Of a stretch of 64,000 nt of DNA, positions 60,447 to 64,000 are shown piece by piece (positions within the stretch are counted from its first letter, which is position 1; every line of letters starts with the position of its first letter). Source of the DNA: DASVUS01 sp036388675 (lineage in GTDB: Bacteria > Armatimonadota > Abditibacteriia > Abditibacteriales > Abditibacteriaceae); contig DASVRI010000047.1 of NCBI GenBank assembly GCA_036388675.1, positions 62,001-126,000 on the forward strand. The letters run 5' to 3'. The notes beneath the pieces are model-generated. The model saw nothing but the letters and a program-made list of their open reading frames with translations. It was not told the DNA's origin and did not search any database. Position numbers and translations under genes: made by a program.

Positions 60447-60482
60447 TAAGGGCGCGCTACGAGTACTCGTAGCGCGCCCTTA
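60447..60482 (+). terminator. Perfect 36-bp terminator hairpin after rplS with GAGTACTC as its tip
   Basis: Arms TAAGGGCGCGCTAC (60447-60460) and GTAGCGCGCCCTTA (60469-60482) are exact inverted copies around GAGTACTC (60461-60468). It lies 17 bases after the rplS stop and 18 bases before lepB. Only a short TTATT follows, so termination may be partial, allowing some read-through to lepB. Confidence 0.75.
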
Positions 60483-60500
60483 TTGGAGCAGTGTTCCACC

Positions 60501-61436
60501 ATGTTCAATACCGATTCGTGGGTGTGGAAGATAGCCATTGTGGTGGCGATTCTGGCAGTGCGTGAGTTCGTGCGTGCCGTGGGCGGTGGTGGCACGCGAC
60601 AGCGTGCTCTGGCCCATGCGTCTCATCAGCCGGGTGGCGGCATGAGCGTGCGTGCAGCAAGCCTGCCGGACGACACGAACGAGAATGTGAAATGGATCAT
60701 CGAAACGCTGGATTCGGCGGCACTGGCCATTGGATTAGTGCTGTTCGTCATTCAGCCGTTTTTGTTGCAAGCTTTCTACATTCCATCCGGCTCGATGGAA
60801 GACACGCTGCGCTATCAGCCAACAGGCGACCGCCTGCTGGTCTCAAAATTCGTATATCGTATGCGCGACCCGCACGCCAGTGATGTGGTTGTATTCAAGC
60901 CGCCGCCGCAAGCCGATGCTAAACCGGGTGACGATTTCATCAAGCGTTGTATGGGCGCGCCGGGCGACGTGATTGAATCGCGTGGACGTTCTTACTTTCG
61001 CAACGGCAAACTGCTGAACGAGCCGTATGTCAAGTGGAGTACTCAAACCTACTCTTACGACATGAAAATCGTTGATGGCAAGCTGTACACGCGTGAAAGC
61101 ACGCCGGCTTACGGCTTCAATACCACGTCGCAGTGGATGCAAGAGGGACATGGTGCCATCAGCAACCGCGACCCTGCACCTAATCAAAGCTACATTTCCA
61201 ATCACAAGCCCGATCCGGTTCCCAGTGGAATGTATCTTATGCTGGGCGACCATCGCGATAACTCCAACGACAGCCATGCCTGGGGTCTTGTGCCGCGCGA
61301 AAATATCATTGGCAAGGCGTTCTTCGTCTTCTGGCCGCCACGGCGCCTGGGGCTCATTGACAACATGAGCGAACATCCTCGCGCACCGACCGCCACCACG
61401 TTGCCGCGCGTTCTGCCACCGCAACTCGCGCAATGA
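60501..61436 (+). CDS. lepB: Signal peptidase I
   Basis: 311 residues from the ATG at 60501. A first hydrophobic segment (about 8-20), a second at 70-90 (ALAIGLVLFVIQPFLL), then the S26 peptidase core: IPSGSMEDTL with catalytic S98, DDFIKRCMGAPGD with general base K148 and GDHRDNSNDSHAWG. It removes signal peptides on the outer face of the membrane. An insertion of about 40 residues (TYSYDMKIVDGKL to PNQSYI) separates boxes D and E, as in many large signal peptidases. lepB-rnhB adjacency after rplS is conserved. Confidence 0.95.
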   Translation: MFNTDSWVWKIAIVVAILAVREFVRAVGGGGTRQRALAHASHQPGGGMSVRAASLPDDTNENVKWIIETLDSAALAIGLVLFVIQPFLLQAFYIPSGSMEDTLRYQPTGDRLLVSKFVYRMRDPHASDVVVFKPPPQADAKPGDDFIKRCMGAPGDVIESRGRSYFRNGKLLNEPYVKWSTQTYSYDMKIVDGKLYTRESTPAYGFNTTSQWMQEGHGAISNRDPAPNQSYISNHKPDPVPSGMYLMLGDHRDNSNDSHAWGLVPRENIIGKAFFVFWPPRRLGLIDNMSEHPRAPTATTLPRVLPPQLAQ

Positions 61437-61458
61437 CGTTGGTGATTAACAAGGGCCT

Positions 61459-62223
61459 ATGACGCGCCAACGCAGCACGATCTCCAGTTCTCCGTTGAAG
61501 GCTCGACATTCGTATCGTCCTACAGTGCAGCGCGAAAACGAGCTGCGTCTTCTCGGGCACAGTCGCATTGCCGGCGTTGATGAAGCCGGACGTGGGCCGC
61601 TGGCTGGGCCGGTTGTCGCCGCTGCGGTCGTCTTACCTCCCGATTTTGAACCGCAACGTTTTACGCAGCTCAACGATTCAAAGCAACTGACAGCAGCGTT
61701 GCGCGCCGAGTTATTTACACAAATTTCAGCAACGTTTGAATATGGCGTGGGAATTGTTGATGCGCCGACCATCGACCTCATCAACATTCGCCAAGCCTCG
61801 TGGCGCGCTATGCAACACGCCGTGGCCGATTTGCAGTGCCGCGCTGCGAGTGCTCATTCAGTTGACTTTGTGCTGCTTGACGGCCTGCCGTATGGCTCCG
61901 GCCCGTGGCCGTATGAAGCCATTGTCAAAGGCGATTCTCGTTCGTTTTCGATTGCGGCGGCGTCAATAATCGCCAAGGAAACGCGCGACAGGTTGATGAT
62001 CGAGTACTCGGAACAGTTTCCTTCGTATGGCTTCGCGCAGCACAAAGGCTATCCGTCGCCGCAGCACCTGCGCGCTCTCGCCGAGCACGGCCCGTGCGAA
62101 ATTCATCGCAGAAGTTACGCTCCTGTGCAGCGCGTTCTGGCTGAAGCCTCTAAGAATCGTTCCTCAAAAAATTCGGGGCTGAAAGCAGACCAAGTTTCGC
62201 CAGGCGGTAATGTGCTCCTGTAG
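61459..62223 (+). CDS. rnhB: Ribonuclease HII
   Basis: 254 residues. GVDEAGRGPLAGPVVAAAV (39-57, D41/E42) and FVLLDGLP plus GDSRSFSIAAASIIAKETRD supply the catalytic acids; the end GYPSPQHLRALAEHGPCEIHRRSY is typical. It cuts RNA at single ribonucleotides in DNA. A tail of about 25 residues overlaps the convergent glycosyltransferase gene by 74 bases. A GAGTACTC encodes Glu-Tyr-Ser. Confidence 0.96.
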   Translation: MTRQRSTISSSPLKARHSYRPTVQRENELRLLGHSRIAGVDEAGRGPLAGPVVAAAVVLPPDFEPQRFTQLNDSKQLTAALRAELFTQISATFEYGVGIVDAPTIDLINIRQASWRAMQHAVADLQCRAASAHSVDFVLLDGLPYGSGPWPYEAIVKGDSRSFSIAAASIIAKETRDRLMIEYSEQFPSYGFAQHKGYPSPQHLRALAEHGPCEIHRRSYAPVQRVLAEASKNRSSKNSGLKADQVSPGGNVLL

Positions 62224-62905
62224 CCAGGCAACCGAAGCCGTAGCGAACACTGCGCGCGAAGTTGATGGAAGAAGCTTCCTCGAAGTATTTCGTCGGGCAA
62301 CTGACTTCGCCGATGCGAAAGCCAAACCACAGAATCTGAGCCAACATCTGGTTGTCGAAAACAAAATCATCCGAGTTGTGGTGAATAGGAAGCGTTTGCA
62401 GCACCTGACGCGAGAAGGCGCGATAGCCGGTGTGATATTCGGACAGTTTCGCCACAAGCAGCCAGTTTTCTGCCAGAGTGAGTACTCGGTTTGCGACATA
62501 CTTCCAAAGTGGCATGCCACCTCTGAGCGCTCCACCACCGAGAATGCGTGAGCCGAGCACACAATCGTACAACCCGTTGCCGACCATTGAAATCATGGCC
62601 GGCAGCAGTTGTGGCGTGTATTGATAGTCGGGATGCACCATCACGACGATGTCGGCGCCACTTTCGAGAGCCAGGCGGTAGCACGTTTTCTGATTGGAGC
62701 CGTAGCCGCTGTTGCGCTCGTGCAGGTGAACCTGCGTGCGCTCCAAAGCGTGAGCGATTGCCACGGTTTCATCATGACTGGCATCGTCCACCACGATGAT
62801 TTCATCAACCCACTGCTGGGCGAGGACTTCTTGGTGTGTTTGCCTCAAGGTCTGTGCCGCGTTGTATGCCGGCATCACGACGACCACTTTCAATCCGTTG
62901 TACAT
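62150..62905 (-). CDS. Family 2 glycosyltransferase (dolichol-phosphate mannosyltransferase-like)
   Basis: 251 residues from the ATG at 62903-62905; 62932 is an alternative that would overlap the upstream gene. GT-A fold: VVVVMPAYNAAQTL, IIVVDDASHDET, ADIVVMVHPDYQYTP (metal-binding DxD-like) and GSRILGGGAL. There is no C-terminal membrane anchor, so it is probably a peripheral enzyme making a polyprenyl-phosphate sugar. That product would feed the GT39-like enzyme encoded just upstream. Convergent overlap with rnhB is 74 bases. Confidence 0.88.
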   Translation of the reverse strand: MYNGLKVVVVMPAYNAAQTLRQTHQEVLAQQWVDEIIVVDDASHDETVAIAHALERTQVHLHERNSGYGSNQKTCYRLALESGADIVVMVHPDYQYTPQLLPAMISMVGNGLYDCVLGSRILGGGALRGGMPLWKYVANRVLTLAENWLLVAKLSEYHTGYRAFSRQVLQTLPIHHNSDDFVFDNQMLAQILWFGFRIGEVSCPTKYFEEASSINFARSVRYGFGCLATGAHYRLAKLGLLSAPNFLRNDS

Positions 62906-62918
62906 ACGTTTTCGAGCG

Positions 62919-64000
62919 TTACTGAGGCGCATGCGTAGGGTTCAGGTAGAACACAATCCAACCGATGCATGTCAGGTTGAGCATAACAAACGCAGCGCTC
63001 CAGCCGAAGAACACCCATTTCAAACGTTGTGTTCCGACCAGCCCGCGCCATCCTCGCGCCAGAAAGATGCTGAATCCAACAAGTCCCGGCCCAAGATAGC
63101 GCCCGCCTTCGGCCCATCCCCAGTGCATGAAAAGCGCGACCTGGAGCACCGTCAACCATGTGGCGATAAACGCACCGTAGCTGCCCCACAGTGCAATGCG
63201 CTGCGCTAATTGCGAATCTGTTACGGCGCCAATTTCAACGTCCTGGGCCAGTTCCAAATCACTCGAAGGTTGCGTTTTGCGACGCGCCACCAACGTTCCA
63301 ACAAGTGCCGCCACAGAATACAACAGCAACAATAGATAAATCGCGAGTTGCGCCGGTTGCAGGGCAACGCTGCTGCTGGCGCGCTGCAACAGCCAATCGC
63401 GCTGTGACCACAGTGTGTAGAAGAGACCCCAGTTCGCCCACCAAAAGTGCAAAGGAAAGTTCTCGTGCAAGATGATTACAAGCGCACCGTTCGATGGGGC
63501 GGGCAGGGCGGGCGAAGGCATGGGCGGTGGTAGAGGTGTCCACGTCCCATAAAGATTGAAACTCCGCAGGTGCCACGGCAGAACAAGCAGAAAAGCAATG
63601 CCAAGGGTGACAGCGACACATCCGATAAGGCGAGTGCGCATGACGCGGGTGCGCACAGCGGGACGCCCCGCTTGAATCCACAGGTAGGCGAGCAAGGCGA
63701 CGCCATCACAAAGCAGAGCCGTTGCTTTACACAAACCACCCAGCCCCATGCACACACCCAGTACCGCTGCCGACTTGAAACTGCTGTGGGTGGCATAGCG
63801 CACAACCAGCAGCCAGAGAAACACGGCAACCGCAAACAAGGTGGCGCTGTCGTTATTGATTATGCCTGCCGTCATGCCAAAAATCGGCAGCAGTGCGACT
63901 TGAGCCGTCACCAATCGCGCCAGCCACCGATCTCCGCCACCGGCACGCAAAGCAACCTCATAGAATAAAGGCAGCGCGCCAACACAAAGCAGCAGGCTCA
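62919..64000 (-). CDS. GT39-like membrane glycosyltransferase (partial, 5' end outside window)
   Basis: About 360 residues to the window edge; the frame stays open through base 64000. Many hydrophobic helices with GMTAGIINNDSATLFAVAVFLWLL (an ArnT/PMT-like luminal N-D stretch) and GVCMGLGGLCKATALLCDGV, the pattern of polyprenyl-phosphate-sugar-dependent transferases that glycosylate proteins or lipids at the outer face of the membrane. The acidic catalytic loop is expected upstream of the window edge. Coupled to the GT2 gene, likely its substrate supplier. Confidence 0.8.
   Translation of the reverse strand, partial: SLLLCVGALPLFYEVALRAGGGDRWLARLVTAQVALLPIFGMTAGIINNDSATLFAVAVFLWLLVVRYATHSSFKSAAVLGVCMGLGGLCKATALLCDGVALLAYLWIQAGRPAVRTRVMRTRLIGCVAVTLGIAFLLVLPWHLRSFNLYGTWTPLPPPMPSPALPAPSNGALVIILHENFPLHFWWANWGLFYTLWSQRDWLLQRASSSVALQPAQLAIYLLLLLYSVAALVGTLVARRKTQPSSDLELAQDVEIGAVTDSQLAQRIALWGSYGAFIATWLTVLQVALFMHWGWAEGGRYLGPGLVGFSIFLARGWRGLVGTQRLKWVFFGWSAAFVMLNLTCIGWIVFYLNPTHAPQ

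Larger units (their letters stand above)
598..62487. repeat. Highly iterated palindrome GAGTACTC (64 copies, outer bounds given)
   Basis: I read 64 exact copies. First bases: 598, 2397, 3044, 4686, 6119, 6259, 7318, 7939, 8504, 10011, 10662, 12534, 13097, 14088, 15094, 16116, 17245, 18422, 19491, 21898, 22786, 23309, 24292, 24773, 25139, 26982, 28181, 28830, 29692, 30845, 31611, 32455, 33699, 34614, 35052, 35659, 38664, 40508, 41487, 42374, 43408, 44325, 45069, 45787, 46091, 46645, 47081, 48413, 49413, 50082, 50561, 51316, 53536, 55426, 56435, 57373, 58754, 58823, 59547, 59714, 60461, 61037, 62002, 62480. Most are flanked as C-GAGTACTC-G. Chance expectation is under one copy. Only about five AGTACT hexamers lie outside the octamer, so the full 8-mer is what is maintained. 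Its function is unknown. Confidence 0.93.

Noticed and set aside
1..64000. CRISPR arrays, prophage, insertion sequences with transposase, rRNA operon, replication origin
   Set aside because: I saw no direct-repeat/spacer array, structural phage genes, transposase, rRNA or DnaA-box cluster.

Overview
The window is bacterial chromosome with about 58% GC by eye, densely coded (roughly 90%), and made almost entirely of housekeeping gene clusters. A prepilin-like protein of the DUF1559 type (start of N-terminal hydrophobic core FTLIEILIVL), a DUF6785-type membrane protein and zinc-type L31 point to the Armatimonadota/Abditibacteriota (FBP) neighbourhood. That placement is an inference; no rRNA is present to test it.

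Layout. 1-9.5 kb: partial ABC exporter, an ECF sigma factor with a membrane partner and a RusA-like nuclease, a DUF6785 membrane protein, divergent tRNA-Ile and tRNA-Ser genes, tatA, moeA and hemD. 9.5-23 kb: an NQ-rich coiled-coil protein, HD-GYP phosphodiesterase, ispE and rsmA, a sugar ABC binding protein and permease without an ATPase, a polyol dehydrogenase, a hybrid histidine kinase, tpx and a nucleotide-sugar epimerase. 23-30.6 kb: a PhyH dioxygenase, phosphoesterase, SGNH hydrolase, rodA, a two-module protein of unknown function and a secreted HExxH protein. 30.8-36.3 kb: the conserved run rpmE, DUF1385 (split in two), prfA, prmC, tsaC, LMW phosphatase, lipoprotein. 36.5-38.6 kb: an accessory patch with two attC-like elements behind small genes. 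38.7-48.5 kb: second PhyH protein, MBL hydrolase, lepA, prepilin-like protein, then ribD-ribE-(unknown)-ribBA-ribH. 48.6-51.3 kb: carbohydrate-binding protein and O-antigen-ligase-like protein. 51.4-62.2 kb: ftsY, two tandem Asp-box paralogues, then ffh-rpsP-khpA-rimM-(TSUP)-trmD-rplS-lepB-rnhB. The end carries two glycosyltransferases, the last running off the window.

The outstanding signal is an 8-bp palindrome, GAGTACTC, which I read 64 times (about one per kb; fewer than one copy expected for this composition). It lies in all three codon phases (41 copies in genes, as EYS, VL or ST) and is about five times denser between genes (23 copies in about 6.4 kb). It forms the tip of at least three hairpins, sits inside a tRNA promoter spacer, and supplies the second and third codons of several genes. 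Its longest gap (about 3.0 kb) coincides with the attC-like patch. This behaves like cyanobacterial HIP1 or a DNA-uptake signal, but I do not know this sequence as a described element.

Other notable points: a decayed copy of the ftsY 3' end between two paralogues records a tandem duplication; DUF1385 is broken into two frames; two 135-bp MITE-like repeats and several long hairpins lie between genes.
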